Shown: positions 51,671-63,723 of the stretch, piece by piece
How the letters are laid out: every line of letters starts with the position of its first letter
Position numbering within the stretch: the stretch's first letter is position 1
DNA from: Arthrobacter cavernae
GTDB taxonomy: Bacteria > Actinomycetota > Actinomycetes > Actinomycetales > Micrococcaceae
DNA: 64,000 nucleotides
Assembly (NCBI RefSeq): GCF_017368795.1
Contig: NZ_JAFNLL010000002.1
Span: 1 to 64,000, forward strand
Direction: 5' to 3'
Position numbers and translations under genes: made by a program
Notes under the pieces: model-generated
Told to the model about the DNA's origin: nothing
The model's input: only the letters and a program-made list of their open reading frames with translations
Database searches by the model: none

Positions 51671-53392
51671 GTGCCACGGTTCGCCATGCGCTTCTCTACC
51701 CAGACGCTGCTCCTGCAGCTGGGCGTCGTGCTGCTGGTGGTGCTGCTCAGCGGCGCCGTCCACGGCTGGCTGGTGTACGGGCGGATCGGCGACGAGGCCG
51801 AGAACCAGGCCCTGACCCTGGCCCGGACCGTGGCCTCGGATCCGGACGTCCGCGCCGATGTCCAGGCCATCAGCAAGGAAGAGGGCACGCCCCCTGCTCC
51901 CGTGCTGGCCGCCGGGCCCCTCCAGGCCGCCGCAGAGGCCGCCCGCCTCCGCACCGGCGCCCTGTTCGTGGTGATCACCGACGAAACCGGCCTCCGCCTG
52001 GCCCACCCGGACCCCGCCCGGCTCGGCGAACTCGTCAGCACCGACCCCTCCATGGCCCTCTCCGGCCAGGAAGTGACCACCCGGAACACCGGGACCCTGG
52101 GCCCCTCCGCCGGCGCCAAGGTTCCCGTCCATGCCCCCGGAAGCGGCAACGGGCCCGCTGCCATCGTCGGCGAGGTCAGCGTGGGCTATTCGATGGAATC
52201 GCTGGGCCAAAGCCTGGCACGCGACATCGTGCCCATCGCCCTCACCGCAGGCGGAGCGCTGCTGGCCGGCGTGCTCGCCTCCTTCCTGCTGCGCCGGCGC
52301 CTGCAGCGGCTGACCCTGGGGCTGGAGCCCGAGGAAATCAGCACGCTGGTGCACGACCAGGTGGCGGTGCTGCAGGGCGTGGACGACGGCGTCATCGGCA
52401 TCTCCGCCGATGGCCGCATCACCGTCTTCAATGCGGCCGCCGGACGGCTGCTGGACCTTCCCGATGCCACGGGCCAGCGCTGGTCCGAGGCCGCCGTCCC
52501 CGCGCGGCTGAAGCAGCTGACCCAGCCCGCGGCCCGGGACGCCAGGGCCGTGGAACTGGTGGCCGGCGGACGGGTCCTCGTGGCCAGCGCCCGCAAGGCC
52601 TGGCACCGCAAGGAAGACCTCGGCTGGGTGGTGATGCTGCGCGACCGCACCGAGCTGCAGCAGCTGACCCGCCAGCTGGACGCCGTGGGAACCATGTCCA
52701 CGGCTTTGCGCGCCCAGCGGCACGAGTTCGCCAACCAGCTGCACACCATTGCCGGTTTCATGAGCATCGGCCAGCACGAACAGGCCCGGGACTACCTCGC
52801 CCGCCTCGCCGCCACGGGCCCGCTGAAGTTCCCGGTGGAACAGGCGGAACTGCTCCAGGACCCGTATCTGCAGGCCTTCGTGGGCGCTAAGGGCGTGGAG
52901 GCCGATGAGCGCGGCGTGGCGCTGCGGATCGGCCCTGAAACCCTGGTCCGCGGCCACGTGGCGGACCCGCAGGACGTCACCACCGTGCTGGGCAACCTGA
53001 TCGACAACGCCGTGAACGCCGCCGTCGCCGGTTCTGCAGCGGAACGCTGGGTGGAGCTCGAGCTGCTGGATGATCCCGACGACGGCGGCACACTGCACAT
53101 CGTCGTCGGGGACTCTGGCGACGGCCTGGGGAAGCTGGATCCGGAGGCCGTCTTCGCGGAAGGCTTCACGACGTCTCAGCAGGCGTCGGGGCAGACGCCG
53201 GAACACCCGGCGCGCGCCGGGGGCGGGCACGGCCTGGGGCTGGCGCTGGTGCGCCAGCTCGCGCGGCGCCGGGGCGGCGACGTCCGCGTGCTGGAGGCCG
53301 GCACGGCGGGAGGCCCCGGAGCCGTGTTCATGGCCACCATCCCGGGAGTCATGGGCCGCAAGACAGAAACGAGGAAGGACAGCAGTGGCTGA
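51671..53392 (+). CDS. Sensor histidine kinase of the CitA/DcuS family
   Basis: A 573-residue kinase. Helix 1 (about 12-34) and helix 2 (about 187-208) flank an extracytoplasmic PAS-like sensor domain. A cytoplasmic PAS domain (about 230-330) leads to the H-box with H351 in RAQRHEFANQLHTI, the N-box NLIDNAVNA and the G-box GGHGLGLALVRQLARR. CitA-type sensors detect citrate or similar di/tricarboxylates. The GTG at 51671 is chosen for its GGAAGGAG site; ATG at 51686 is possible. Confidence 0.92.
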   Translation: MPRFAMRFSTQTLLLQLGVVLLVVLLSGAVHGWLVYGRIGDEAENQALTLARTVASDPDVRADVQAISKEEGTPPAPVLAAGPLQAAAEAARLRTGALFVVITDETGLRLAHPDPARLGELVSTDPSMALSGQEVTTRNTGTLGPSAGAKVPVHAPGSGNGPAAIVGEVSVGYSMESLGQSLARDIVPIALTAGGALLAGVLASFLLRRRLQRLTLGLEPEEISTLVHDQVAVLQGVDDGVIGISADGRITVFNAAAGRLLDLPDATGQRWSEAAVPARLKQLTQPAARDARAVELVAGGRVLVASARKAWHRKEDLGWVVMLRDRTELQQLTRQLDAVGTMSTALRAQRHEFANQLHTIAGFMSIGQHEQARDYLARLAATGPLKFPVEQAELLQDPYLQAFVGAKGVEADERGVALRIGPETLVRGHVADPQDVTTVLGNLIDNAVNAAVAGSAAERWVELELLDDPDDGGTLHIVVGDSGDGLGKLDPEAVFAEGFTTSQQASGQTPEHPARAGGGHGLGLALVRQLARRRGGDVRVLEAGTAGGPGAVFMATIPGVMGRKTETRKDSSG

Positions 53393-54044
53393 CGATGTGA
53401 GAGTGCTGATCGTGGATGACGACTTCCACGTGGCCAGGCTGCACGCCACCTATGTGGACTCCGTGGCCGGGTTCCTGGCACTGGCGCCGGCGGGCTCCGT
53501 TTCGCAGGCACTGCAGGCGATCCACAGCCTGCGGCCGGACCTGGTGCTGCTGGACACCTACCTGCCGGACGGTTCAGGGCTGGATCTGCTGGGCCAGCTC
53601 GACGCCGATGCCATGATGCTGACCGCGGCCTCGGATGCCCACTCCATCAAAGTGGCGCTGCGCCGCGGCGCCCTGGCCTATCTGCTGAAGCCGTTCACGG
53701 CCGAATCCCTGTCCCAGCAGCTGCGCGCGTACGCCCGGTACCGGAGGATCCTGGGACAGCAGACTGCCGTGGACCAGGCGACCATTGAACGCGCCAAGCG
53801 TTCGCTGATCCCTGGCGATGTGGCGCCGTCGGGGAAGCCCCGATCGGCAACGGAGACGGCGGTGCTGGAAGCGCTCGAACCGGGGCAGCAGTACTCGGCA
53901 GCCGAGGTCGCCGGGCGCGTCGGCGTCTCCCGCGCCACGGCGCAACGGTACCTGTCCTCACTGGCGGACGACGGCGCCGTCGAGATCCAACTGCGCTACG
54001 GGACCACGGGCCGCCCGGAACACCGCTACGGCGTCCCGGGCTAG
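53385..54044 (+). CDS. Response regulator of the CitB/DcuR family
   Basis: A 219-residue two-domain protein. The receiver has D10-D12, phosphoacceptor D57 in VLLDTYLPDGSG, and the Lys in YLLKPF. The C-terminal helix-turn-helix (SAAEVAGRVGVSRATAQRYL) fits CitB. The GTG start overlaps the kinase stop by eight bases and follows AGGAAGGA. It should activate the divergent citrate transporter. Confidence 0.92.
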   Translation: MADDVRVLIVDDDFHVARLHATYVDSVAGFLALAPAGSVSQALQAIHSLRPDLVLLDTYLPDGSGLDLLGQLDADAMMLTAASDAHSIKVALRRGALAYLLKPFTAESLSQQLRAYARYRRILGQQTAVDQATIERAKRSLIPGDVAPSGKPRSATETAVLEALEPGQQYSAAEVAGRVGVSRATAQRYLSSLADDGAVEIQLRYGTTGRPEHRYGVPG

Positions 54045-54073
54045 CCCAACTAGGTGTCCGTTCGCGCTACTGG

Positions 54074-54454
54074 CTACGCGCTCTTCTGGGCGACGAGCTC
54101 GATCTCGACCAGCATTTCCTGGTCGAGGAACGGCAGCACGTGCACCAGGGCGAGGGTGGGGCGGATGTCGCCGAAGACCTCGCCGTGGGCGCGGCCGGCG
54201 TCTTCCCACTTGCTGATATCCGTCAGGTACAGCTTGGACTGAACAACGTCCTCGTAGGAGAACCCGGCTTCTTCGAGAACTGCGCCGAGCTTTTCGAGGA
54301 TGTACTTGGTCTGCGAGTAGAAGTCATCGCCGACGATGCCATCGGGGCCGGAAGCCGCCGTGGCGGAAATGAAGAGCGTGTTGTCCACCTGGACTGCACG
54401 GGAGTATCCGAGGGTCTGTTCCCAGACCGAGCCCGAGCCGAATGTCTTGCGCAT
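54074..54454 (-). CDS. RidA-family protein
   Basis: A 126-residue trimeric-type RidA/YjgF/YER057c fold protein. Motifs DIRPTLALVHVLPF and MLVEIELVA hold the arginine and glutamate that hydrolyse enamine/imine intermediates. It runs convergent to the response regulator gene. The substrate range is not predictable. Confidence 0.88.
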   Translation of the reverse strand: MRKTFGSGSVWEQTLGYSRAVQVDNTLFISATAASGPDGIVGDDFYSQTKYILEKLGAVLEEAGFSYEDVVQSKLYLTDISKWEDAGRAHGEVFGDIRPTLALVHVLPFLDQEMLVEIELVAQKSA

Positions 54455-54519
54455 GCCGCGCCTTTCCTGTTGCTGCGCCCGTCTTGGTTGCAGAAGTTAC
54501 CGGGGTTTACGAGGAAACC

Positions 54520-55032
54520 TTATGACCCGTGGATGTCGAGCCTGTAAACGAACAGCTTTATGTCGGTGCCGGGGACGAACCAGTCGCGCTCTGGGGCACG
54601 GCCAAAACCGGTCTTGGCGTAGAGTGCATTGGCGCTTTCCCACGTGGCACCGGTGGTGAGCGAGACGGCGTTGATGCCTTCCAGGGAGCGGGCCTGCTCG
54701 ACGACGGCCTGGACCAGGGCGCGTCCGGCGCCGGAGCGCTGCACGGCCGGGTCGACCACCAATGTGCGCATTTCGAGTTCGTCCTCGAGGCCGATGTCGC
54801 TGAAGTCCCCGCCGGCCGGGGCCGAGGTGACGGAGCCGATGACCTGCCCGTTCCGTTCGGCGACGAAGACGTCGGCGTTTTCCGCGCGGCCGGCCACGTC
54901 CTGGAGCTTGAGCAGATACGGGTGGTCCGCGCTGCCGTAGTAGCCGGCGGTCACGTAGGAATCCATGGTGATGCGGGCCACGGCCTCGTAGTCTTCGGGC
55001 AGGGCGGGACGGACAGTAATCTGCGAATGCAC
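54520..55032 (-). CDS. GNAT-family N-acetyltransferase
   Basis: A 170-residue GNAT. VVDPAVQRSGAGRALVQAVV carries the acetyl-CoA binding V-x-x-x-x-R/Q-x-x-G-x-G/A motif, and ANALYAKTGF closes the fold. Substrate unknown. The start is a GTG at 55032 with no visible ribosome binding site, so initiation may be leaderless. Confidence 0.85.
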   Translation of the reverse strand: MHSQITVRPALPEDYEAVARITMDSYVTAGYYGSADHPYLLKLQDVAGRAENADVFVAERNGQVIGSVTSAPAGGDFSDIGLEDELEMRTLVVDPAVQRSGAGRALVQAVVEQARSLEGINAVSLTTGATWESANALYAKTGFGRAPERDWFVPGTDIKLFVYRLDIHGS

Positions 55033-55108
55033 TTATCAATGCTAGAGGCGTGGATGGGGCCGGGCGCGCGAAAGCAGGGTTATGGTGACCGATCTATCAC
55101 CCGGGCAC

Positions 55109-58284
<3,176 letters not shown>

Positions 58285-58878
58285 TCAGTGCGCGGCCACC
58301 CGGTTGCGCATCCAGAGTGCGAAGGCCATGCCGCCGAGGCCTACCAGCAGCACGCCACCCATGATGGCGAACAAGCCGAACATGTTGGGGCCGTTGCCGT
58401 TGTCGGATGCCAGCACGGCGGCTTGCGCCTTCTTCTTGCCGTCGTCGATGGGGGTGTTCCAGTTCGACGACGACGAGGGGCTGGGCGTGGCCGAAGGAGT
58501 GGCCGACGACGTGGCGGTCTCCGACATCGTGGGTTCCGGTGACGGTGTTTCCTCCACGGTGGCGGACGGCACCGGCGTCTGCATCGGCTGCGGGGCTTCC
58601 TGCTTCGGTGCCGGAGGCGGGGTCACCACAGGAGGCGCGGAAGAAACCGTTGGCCGTGGCTTCTCGGCCGGCTGCGGTGCGGGATCCGGTGCGGGGCTTT
58701 CGGTGGCGTCCCCTGGGCCCGTGGGTGCGCAGATGAGTGTTCCTGGCGGGCAGGCCGGTTCGGCGTGCGCGGCCACCACGGGGAAGGCGCACAAGGACAA
58801 GGCCAGTGCAACACCGGCAAGCGGTACGGAGAGCACCGTGCGCCGGGCGGCGGAGGGTGCGGAGGATCGACGGATCAT
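58285..58878 (-). CDS. Secreted Pro/Ser/Thr-rich membrane-anchored protein
   Basis: A 197-residue protein with an N-terminal signal peptide (hydrophobic VLSVPLAGVALALSLCAF), a 100-residue Pro/Thr/Ser-rich stalk typical of cell-wall-spanning proteins, and one C-terminal transmembrane helix (LFAIMGGVLLVGLGGMAFAL) with a short Arg-containing tail. No LPxTG motif is seen. Function unknown; probably a surface-exposed protein. GAGGT precedes the ATG. Confidence 0.7.
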   Translation of the reverse strand: MIRRSSAPSAARRTVLSVPLAGVALALSLCAFPVVAAHAEPACPPGTLICAPTGPGDATESPAPDPAPQPAEKPRPTVSSAPPVVTPPPAPKQEAPQPMQTPVPSATVEETPSPEPTMSETATSSATPSATPSPSSSSNWNTPIDDGKKKAQAAVLASDNGNGPNMFGLFAIMGGVLLVGLGGMAFALWMRNRVAAH

Positions 58879-59004
58879 GGGTACCTCGGCTGGGCGGTTG
58901 GGGTCGCCCAAAGTTGGGGGTGTTTCCGGAATCTTCCTACAGCCCACCCGGCCTTCGCAAATCCGCCCCGGCAGCGGCCGGGCCAAGGATCCGGGCGGCG
59001 CGAG

Positions 59005-59835
59005 CTATTCGATGCCGTCCGCGGCACTGAGGTACGGGGCTGTGGTGGCAACACCGGCCTCGCCGGCTACGTTATTGGCATCGATCACGATCACGGTGAC
59101 GTTGTCCCTGCCGCCGCTGCGCAGGGCGGCCTGGATCAGGGCATCGACGGCGTCCTGGGGACGTGCAACGGTGCTGAGGATCCGGAACAGGTGCTCATCG
59201 CCGAGTTCGCCGTTGAGCCCATCGGAGCAGACCATGACGCGGTCGCCTTCCTGGATGGGCAGCAGCCAGAAGTCGGCTTCGGTCTCGTCTCCGGCGCCCA
59301 AGGCGCGGGTCACCACGTGGCGGCGCGGGTGGACGGCGGCCTGTTCGGGGCTGATGTCGCCGGAATCCACCAGTTCCTGCACCTCGGAGTGGTCCACACT
59401 GACCTGGGAGAACTCCCCCTGGCTGAGCCGGTAGGTCCTGGAATCGCCGATGTTCATCACCAGCCAGTACGGGATGCCCATCTGTTCGACCACCACGACG
59501 CCGGACAGGGTGGTCCCGGCGCGGGCGCCGGTGGCCGCCCGGATGCGGGAGTCGGCGTCGAGCAGGCACGCCTGCAGGTCCATCGCCGTCGCGGAACGCA
59601 CGCCAGCGGACAGTTGCGGAGCGCTGGCCAGGGTCCGCACGCAGGTGCCGCTGGCGATTTCGCCGGCCTCATGGCCGCCCATGCCGTCCGCGACGGCGAA
59701 GACAGGATCCGAGGCGATGAAGGAATCCTCGTTCAGCTCGCGCCGCAGTCCGCGGTCGGTGCCGTAGCCATAGCTGAGGCTGAAACCAGGTTCGCCGGAA
59801 GCGGTGTCTGCGGAGGCTGCCGGTTGTGAGTTCAT
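59005..59835 (-). CDS. PP2C-family protein phosphatase
   Basis: A 276-residue metal-dependent serine/threonine phosphatase. The metal-binding acids are in NEDSF (D37), ADGMGGHEAGEIAS (D50), CSDGL and GGRDNVTVIVID, and GDSRTYRL is the conserved core. All PP2C motifs are intact. It is soluble, so it may oppose a Pkn-type kinase, although no kinase gene is in the window. It lies 63 bp after the cyclase gene on the same strand. Confidence 0.93.
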   Translation of the reverse strand: MNSQPAASADTASGEPGFSLSYGYGTDRGLRRELNEDSFIASDPVFAVADGMGGHEAGEIASGTCVRTLASAPQLSAGVRSATAMDLQACLLDADSRIRAATGARAGTTLSGVVVVEQMGIPYWLVMNIGDSRTYRLSQGEFSQVSVDHSEVQELVDSGDISPEQAAVHPRRHVVTRALGAGDETEADFWLLPIQEGDRVMVCSDGLNGELGDEHLFRILSTVARPQDAVDALIQAALRSGGRDNVTVIVIDANNVAGEAGVATTAPYLSAADGIE

Positions 59836-59898
59836 GCTTGTCCTTGGTGGAAGGTGCGGTCCCCGACGTGCACGGTGGAGCCCGGGCGGACAAAACGG

Positions 59899-61065
59899 TT
59901 AGTCCAGCACCAGGCCCTTGCCGCGGCCCCGGGCCAGCATGACCGGGTGGATTTCGCCGAAGCCGCGCACGTTCTCGGACTTCTGTGGCACCAGCACGAA
60001 GCGTTCGTCCTGGCCCAAAGCCGCAGCCGTCATGGCGTCCACCAGGACGGTCCCGGGCTGGGCCAGTGCTGTGAGGCGGGCGGCCAAGTTCACGGTGGGC
60101 CCGTAGATGTCGCCGAGCCTGGACAGGATGCGTCCCCACACCATGGACACGCGGCATTGGGGCAGGATCTCGTCCTCAGTGAACGCCTGCGCCAGGGCGA
60201 GCGAGATCTCCGCTCCCGCTGCCGGGGTTTCGGCGATGTAGAGGACTTCATCGCCCACGGTTTTGACCAGGCGGCCACCGCCCACGGAGATGATTTCGGC
60301 GCACTTGTTTTCGAAGCGCTGCACCAACTGGGCGAGGGTCTTCTCGTTCATCCGGCGCGACAGGCTGGTGTAGGAGACAAGGTCGGCGAAGCCCACGGCA
60401 CGGGCCAGGGGCAGCGGAGCATCGTCCTCGTCGCCTTCGCGGCCTTCCTCGCTGGCCTGCAGCCCGGCTTCCGCGCGCACGGCGAGCCGCTGCACGCCGG
60501 CGTTCAGCTGGCGGTGCCAGGAGTAGACGAGGATTTCCTCGAGGGCATCGATCAGGGTGGGCAGCCGGCTGACGAGCTGCTTGCGGGCCACGGCATCCGG
60601 AATGCCCTGCTCCGAGACCATGTCCTCCACCAGGGCCTCGATCTGCCAGACGACCATGCGGTCCGTCATTTGGCCGATGGAGCGGGTGACGGAGATGGCG
60701 GCCTCTTCCGTCAGCAGTCCCGCACGCACCAGGTCCAGGATGGTGGACAGCGCGGCCTTGTCGCGTTCGGTGAACGCCACGTCCTCGTCGCCGAAGTTGG
60801 GGAAGCCGAGGGCCCGCCACAGTTTCCGCGCGGACAGCAGGGACACGCCCGCACCCGCGGCGACTTCACGACGGCGGAGCTTGCGTTCGCCGCCGAGGAG
60901 CCGGGCTTCGAGCGCCTTGATGGCGATCCGCTCGGCGGACATCACCCCGGTGGGCGGGGAAGCGTTCGTTGCCGGCGCGGCCGGCTCTTCGTCCACGGAA
61001 GGTTCCGGCACGGCGTCGAAATCCTCGTCCAGGTCCTCGCCGGACTGCTGGTCCTCAACGCTCAT
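59899..61065 (-). CDS. Class III adenylate cyclase with an Rv1264-like regulatory domain
   Basis: A 388-residue soluble cyclase. The N-terminal 180 residues (including LTEEAAISVTRSIGQMTDRM) match the adenylate-cyclase regulatory domain known from mycobacterial Rv1264, where it senses pH. The catalytic domain has both metal aspartates (D228 in VGFADLVSYTS, D272 in KTVGDEVLY) and the transition-state residues N326 and R330 in TVNLAARL, so it should be active. ATG 61065 is preferred to GTG 61074. Its start lies inside the end of the PH-domain gene. Confidence 0.9.
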   Translation of the reverse strand: MSVEDQQSGEDLDEDFDAVPEPSVDEEPAAPATNASPPTGVMSAERIAIKALEARLLGGERKLRRREVAAGAGVSLLSARKLWRALGFPNFGDEDVAFTERDKAALSTILDLVRAGLLTEEAAISVTRSIGQMTDRMVVWQIEALVEDMVSEQGIPDAVARKQLVSRLPTLIDALEEILVYSWHRQLNAGVQRLAVRAEAGLQASEEGREGDEDDAPLPLARAVGFADLVSYTSLSRRMNEKTLAQLVQRFENKCAEIISVGGGRLVKTVGDEVLYIAETPAAGAEISLALAQAFTEDEILPQCRVSMVWGRILSRLGDIYGPTVNLAARLTALAQPGTVLVDAMTAAALGQDERFVLVPQKSENVRGFGEIHPVMLARGRGKGLVLD

Positions 61066-61657
61066 CTCTTCCACCTTCTCTCAATTCCCAGGGCAAAGCC
61101 TCATCGCTGAAGTCTGTCAGTACATCGGCCTCGAAAATCTCACCATCGGGGAGATCGTCCATCGCGTCAAGAATGAAGCTCCGGAACTTTCGGACCTCCG
61201 GCACGTTCTTCAGGACGGTTTCGCCGGGGTGCCCGGTATCCAAGGATATATTCCCCGAGCGCAACATTCGTTGGAGCAGGCCCTGCCGCACGCCCACGCT
61301 CCGCACGGCGGCCAGCGAGACCTGCCAGTCTCCGCGCCGAAGCATGCCGAAGCGGGCAATTATCCGGCGGCTGGTCAGCGTGTACCTGATGGACCGCCAT
61401 GTCAGGGCGCGGCGGAGGCTGTAGCCGCAGAGGATCACTGCTGCGATGGCCAGGCAAAGGCCCAGCAGCCAGGGCGTCCAGGCGCCGGTGACCACTGCGG
61501 GGAGCAGCCGCTGCGGGCCGCCCTTGACGATCCAGGCGCAGGCGTAGGCAGCCAGGGCCGGCAGCAGGATGAAGGCCAGCGCAGGCAGCACCAGCATGCG
61601 CGCCTGTTGCCTCGTCTCAACGATCACCTGTTCCCCCGGAAGCAGGTCTTTACGCAT
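61055..61657 (-). CDS. PH-domain (YdbS-like) membrane protein
   Basis: A 200-residue protein with two adjacent transmembrane helices near residues 20-75 and a bacterial PH domain with RYTLTSRRIIARFGMLRRGDW (shown only in part: key residues RYTLT and RRGDW). A C-terminal acidic tail follows. The family is probably a membrane-tethered regulatory protein. It overlaps the birA stop by eight bases and the cyclase start by about eleven bases, so three genes are coupled. Confidence 0.8.
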   Translation of the reverse strand: MRKDLLPGEQVIVETRQQARMLVLPALAFILLPALAAYACAWIVKGGPQRLLPAVVTGAWTPWLLGLCLAIAAVILCGYSLRRALTWRSIRYTLTSRRIIARFGMLRRGDWQVSLAAVRSVGVRQGLLQRMLRSGNISLDTGHPGETVLKNVPEVRKFRSFILDAMDDLPDGEIFEADVLTDFSDEALPWELREGGRDER

Positions 61658-62573
61658 AGCCGCTTTCGGTGGCCCGCAAGTGGACAACGTCCCCCGCGGT
61701 CACCACATGCTCGCGGCCGCCGTGGTCAACCACCAGCAGGGAGCCGTGTTCGTCCAGCCGCGAGGCATGGCCCACCAGCTCGTGGTCGCCGGGCAGGTGC
61801 GCCCGTACCTCACGGCCGAGGGTCACCATGGCCGCCTCGACGCGCTTGTGCAGGGAGGTCCCGCCGGCCAGCCCGGCCGCTGGGTCGCCGTCGGCGTTGC
61901 AGAAACTGCGGTACAGCGCGGCGAAGCGGGACAGGTAACTTTTCAGGATCGCGGTGCGGTCCGTCGTCGCAGCACCCTCCAGGAGCATCGAGGTGGCGGT
62001 GGGGACGGGCAGTTCGTCCTCTTCCAGCGTCACGTTCAGGCCGACGCCCAGGACCACTGCGGGCACCGATCCAGCGCCCAGCGGCGTCATCTGAGCCAGG
62101 ATGCCGGCAATTTTCTTGCCGCGGACCAAGACGTCGTTGGGCCATTTGATGTCGGCGGGGAGTCCGGCCGTTTCCAGCAGGGCCTCACGCAGCGCCACCG
62201 CGGCAAGAAGGGACAGCCAGGAATAGCTCTGCGTAGGGACCGGGAGGCCCTCCGCGTTCACGGGGCGCAGGACCACCGAGACGGACACCGCCGAACGGGC
62301 CGGCGATTCCCACTGGCGGTCCAGCCGGCCCCGGCCGGCAGTCTGGTACTCGGCCGTGAGCACGGCCAGGTCCGTCCACTTCTCGGGCTCCACCGCCACG
62401 GCCCGCACCAGGTCCGCGTTGGTGGATCCCGTGGATTCAACGATGTCCAGCCGGGAAATGCCTGTGGCTGAGAGGAGATCGGCGTGGAGCAGGGCATCCC
62501 TGTCCAGGGCAGGGCGGTCCAACTCAGGGCGGGGCGTGCGTGGTTCGCTGCTGGCGGGCTGTTCGGCATCCAT
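61650..62573 (-). CDS. birA: Biotin--[acetyl-CoA-carboxylase] ligase
   Basis: A 307-residue class I biotin protein ligase without the N-terminal DNA-binding domain. The biotinyl-AMP loop GRGRLDRQWESPARS (80-94) and the core KWPNDVLVRGKKIAGIL are intact. It biotinylates the carboxylase alpha chains that partner the AccD-like protein encoded nearby. First gene of a birA-PH-cyclase-PP2C run. Confidence 0.95.
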   Translation of the reverse strand: MDAEQPASSEPRTPRPELDRPALDRDALLHADLLSATGISRLDIVESTGSTNADLVRAVAVEPEKWTDLAVLTAEYQTAGRGRLDRQWESPARSAVSVSVVLRPVNAEGLPVPTQSYSWLSLLAAVALREALLETAGLPADIKWPNDVLVRGKKIAGILAQMTPLGAGSVPAVVLGVGLNVTLEEDELPVPTATSMLLEGAATTDRTAILKSYLSRFAALYRSFCNADGDPAAGLAGGTSLHKRVEAAMVTLGREVRAHLPGDHELVGHASRLDEHGSLLVVDHGGREHVVTAGDVVHLRATESGYA

Positions 62574-62629
62574 GTCTGAATCCTATCGAGTCGGGGCCCG
62601 CAGTTGCCCTGCAGCGGAGCAAGTCCGGC

Positions 62630-63517
62630 TCAGAGGAAGATGTCCGGGACGAGCCGGTCCTCGGGGGCGCCCAGGCTGTAGGGGCTGAAGTCCGTCACGC
62701 CGGCGGCCCGCAGCACCTCTTCATCCGTATAGAAATTGCCGGAGCCGCTGCCCGGGACGGCTCCGGCCGCCAAGTTGGCACCCGTGAGCACGGCGTGGGC
62801 GGCGTCGGCCATGATTTCCGGGCCGCGGGCCGCCTGGACGATCTGCTGGCCGCCGGGCATGTTGCGGATGGCGGCGGTATCGATCAGCGTGCAGGGCCAG
62901 AGCGAGTTGACCGCCACGCCGTCGTTCTTCAGTTCCTCGGCAAGGCCCAGGGTGGTCAGGCTCATGCCGTATTTGGCCATGGTGTAGGCAAGGTGCATGC
63001 CGGCCCACTTCGGGTCCAGGTTCAGCGGCGGCGAGAGCGTGAGGATGTGCCCGTGCCCGGATGCGCGGAGCGCGGGCAGCGCGAGCTTGGACAGCAGGAA
63101 GGTGCCGCGGACGTTGATGTCCTGCATGAGGTCGTACCGTTTCATGTCCACGGCGTCGGTGGGAGAGAGGTCGATCGCCGAGGCGTTGTTAATAACGACG
63201 TCGATCCCGCCGAAGTGCTCGACGGCGGCGGCCACCGCCGCCGCGACGTCGCCGTCGTTGCGGACATCGCCCACCAGCGGCAGGGCCTGGCCGCCGGCCG
63301 CCTCGAGTTGCTTGGCCGCCGTGAAGACGGTGCCCTCAAGCTTGGGGTGCGGCTCGCCGGTCTTGGCCATGAGCACGATATTGGCGCCGTCGCGGGCAGC
63401 GCGGGTGGCAATGGCAAGTCCGATGCCGCGGCTTCCGCCGGACATGAGGAGCGTGCGGCCTTTGAGCGATCCCGAGGCCCGGTACGGCGTGGCTGAAGCG
63501 TCGTTGCTTGGAGTCAT
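62630..63517 (-). CDS. Short-chain dehydrogenase/reductase, HSDL2-like
   Basis: A 295-residue NAD(P)-binding oxidoreductase with GGSRGIG (27-33), the NNAS motif (VINNASAIDL), and the catalytic Ser and YxxxK in YTMAKYG. The long sequence and MSLTTLGLAEELKN block resemble the HSDL2 subgroup linked to fatty acid metabolism. Its promoter contains the palindrome GTTACCGGCGGGTAAC, and the divergent gene is an acyl-CoA carboxylase. Confidence 0.9.
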   Translation of the reverse strand: MTPSNDASATPYRASGSLKGRTLLMSGGSRGIGLAIATRAARDGANIVLMAKTGEPHPKLEGTVFTAAKQLEAAGGQALPLVGDVRNDGDVAAAVAAAVEHFGGIDVVINNASAIDLSPTDAVDMKRYDLMQDINVRGTFLLSKLALPALRASGHGHILTLSPPLNLDPKWAGMHLAYTMAKYGMSLTTLGLAEELKNDGVAVNSLWPCTLIDTAAIRNMPGGQQIVQAARGPEIMADAAHAVLTGANLAAGAVPGSGSGNFYTDEEVLRAAGVTDFSPYSLGAPEDRLVPDIFL

Positions 63518-63539
63518 GGGGACACTCTAACGCACTTAT

Positions 63540-63555
63540 GTTACCGGCGGGTAAC
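63540..63555. promoter_or_regulatory. TetR-like operator upstream of the SDR gene
   Basis: GTTACCGGCGGGTAAC: perfect 6-bp arms around GGCG. It begins 23 bp upstream of the SDR start on the minus strand, where it would overlap the promoter. Confidence 0.55.
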
Positions 63556-63587
63556 TTGGCGAAGTGTTTGGCTTGGAGGCCGAAAAT

Positions 63588-63602
63588 TGTAGGGTTTCTA
63601 CA
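63588..63602. promoter_or_regulatory. Palindrome in the SDR/carboxylase divergent region
   Basis: TGTAG-GGTTT-CTACA, perfect 5-bp arms. TAGACT at 63626-63631 is a candidate -10 for the carboxylase gene downstream. The palindrome could be an operator for either gene. Confidence 0.35.
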
Positions 63603-63723
63603 GCGGTTCACGGCAAAGACGTCACTAGACTGGCCAACACGGCCTGTTTTTTGTACGGATGCTACTTAAAGCCGTCCGCGAAATGCAGCCAGCGTAAATC
63701 AGCTACAGAGCCGGAGACACTTG

